DNA from: Athripsodes cinereus
Taxonomy: Eukaryota; Arthropoda; Insecta; Trichoptera; Leptoceridae
Direction of reading: 5' to 3'
Length of the DNA stretch: 64,000 nt
NCBI GenBank assembly: GCA_947579605.1
Contig: OX388313.1
Location: forward strand, 2,542,001 to 2,606,000
Positions within the stretch are counted from its first letter, which is position 1, and each line of letters starts with the position of its first letter. Positions 63,061 through 64,000 of the stretch are shown here, piece by piece. A program made the translations under genes and the position numbers. The notes beneath the pieces are model-generated. The model saw only the letters and a list, made by a program, of their open reading frames with translations. It was not told the origin of the DNA and ran no database searches.

Positions 63061-64000
63061 TATTGCTTTAATATATCTAATATCATTACCCATTTTTTTT
63101 TTTTTTTAATTTTACGACACCAATAAATTACAAATCTTAAACATATTTTCATTGATGCTGCCCAACTAGGTATAACCTGTTCTAGGGCAAACATCTCACA
63201 AACATATCAAACATACTGAAACATATAAACGCACATTAATGCGCATGACTATACGTAATTGGAATGTAAAACTGTTAAAATTTTCATATCTTCCTTATAT
63301 CAAATCAATATGAAGTTATTCTTCTTCTTCTTAATTTTTTATTGGGCCCAAAGGTCTGTTCCAGCTGGAGGGTCATCTTGCGATGTGGAGGCCCAGCTGT
63401 CTTTTTATTATTTTGGGGATCTTTCTGGTGGGCGTCGCCCCTCAGCAAATCCATGTACATAGAACAATATTTGGGATTCTGGTATTATTTATCCTCTGGA
63501 CATGTTCGCACCAAAATCTCCGCTGTTATATGATGTCGAACCTATAAAATATTTCATCACCGAAGGATGATCAAAATTTTTATCTACATAATTGATTTCA
63601 TCGAAACTAAATTGAATTTTAGCAAGATTTTCAATAAAAATACGGATCATGAAGTGTCAATAATAATTTTAACCATAAATGTGAGCACATTGAAAATTTT
63701 ACGCGAAAGAGTTTAAACAAATTTAATAATACACAATATTTTGGCATGTATAAAGTCTGCGTTAAGCGTCGTGGTCGGAAAAGCGAAATGGGGGTTGGAA
63801 GTAATTGAAAAAAATCATCAATCATGCTGGTATTTTTTTTATATTTTGAAAAACCACCCCCGAGAGAAAATAAAAATACTTTGATACATGTCCCTGCAAA
63901 TAAATCACAATACTACTGCTACAGGGTGATTCAATAATCAAAAGCAACAATATTAAGGTTTAACTGGGTTTAGATTTGTTTTTAACTGGGTTTCTATCTA
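63061..64000. other. AT-rich DNA with a possible LINE tail
   Basis: No gene proven. 63315-63450 begins with a (TTC)n run and then GC-richer sequence; on the minus strand this could be a LINE 3' end with a (GAA)n tail like RTE-D, but the translation does not match it. Confidence 0.35.

Noticed and set aside
63259..63533. Small GC-richer ORFs near 63.4 kb
   Set aside because: Probably part of an unidentified LINE end with a (TTC)n border; translation matches nothing I know.
1..64000. CRISPR arrays, bacterial operons, ribosome binding sites or rho-independent terminators
   Set aside because: Repeat content, LINEs and SINEs, and splice-like signals show eukaryotic nuclear DNA; tandem repeats found have no spacer structure.

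Overview
The window looks like AT-rich, gene-poor nuclear DNA of an arthropod, most likely an insect. The reasons are the low GC content, the many GTAGGTAC/TACCTAC words, and a load of RTE-type and CR1/Jockey-group LINEs, tRNA-derived SINEs, Penelope-like fragments, and hAT, pogo and foldback DNA elements. I cannot decide the order; Lepidoptera and Hemiptera both fit the word composition. I found no convincing host protein-coding exon. Essentially every open frame I can interpret belongs to a mobile element, mostly 5'-truncated.

Layout. 0-8 kb: Penelope-like 3' ends (481-590, 715-835), broken RTE fragments, a CR1-type 3' UTR, the first copy of a SINE-like repeat (here SINE2), a 28-bp-unit minisatellite (7186-7465), and an RTE-A fragment split by a tRNA-SINE (SINE1). 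10-25 kb: RTE-A, RTE-B, RTE-C and RTE-F C-terminal pieces, SINE2 copies, a full SINE1 (22256-22442), a SINE2 split by RTE-C with a target duplication, and another SINE2 split by a palindromic MITE. 26.0-27.3 kb: a pogo-like DNA element bounded by TA, with near-perfect terminal repeats, seven exact TTGAGACA octamers and a 100-residue psq-type DNA-binding ORF. 31.1-35.9 kb: a hAT-like non-autonomous element (16-bp perfect TIRs, 8-bp target duplication GTAGGTAG) that has swallowed a CR1/Jockey-group LINE, which itself carries two further LINE insertions. 37.2-43 kb: SINE and LINE remnants and a promoter-like CpG-rich patch near 41.6 kb. 43-48 kb: a LINE C-terminus, a hairpin, a full SINE2 and a head-to-head pair of Penelope-like 3' ends with hammerhead-like cores. 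50.2-52.9 kb: a 2.7-kb DNA transposon with TAGGGTGGAAC termini and an 8-bp duplication GTGTGAAC, encoding a decayed transposase-like protein of a family I cannot name. 53.8-55.1 kb: a young LINE with a 10-bp duplication and a 305-codon open frame. 56.5-64 kb: SINE2 copies, a near-identical inverted pair of RTE-C fragments, a 161-bp foldback MITE, an inverted Penelope-like pair and scattered remnants.

How the parts relate. SINE2 shares its last ~45 bp and its short-repeat tail style with RTE-A, as expected for a SINE mobilised by that LINE. Nested insertions give a relative age order: SINE2 is older than RTE-C insertions and than the 24-kb MITE; the hAT element is older than the CR1-type LINE, which is older than the RTE-D and LINE-G fragments inside it. 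The strongest candidate for something undescribed is the 50.2-52.9 kb transposon. Family labels RTE-A to RTE-I, LINE-E to LINE-H and SINE1/SINE2 are local names used here only.
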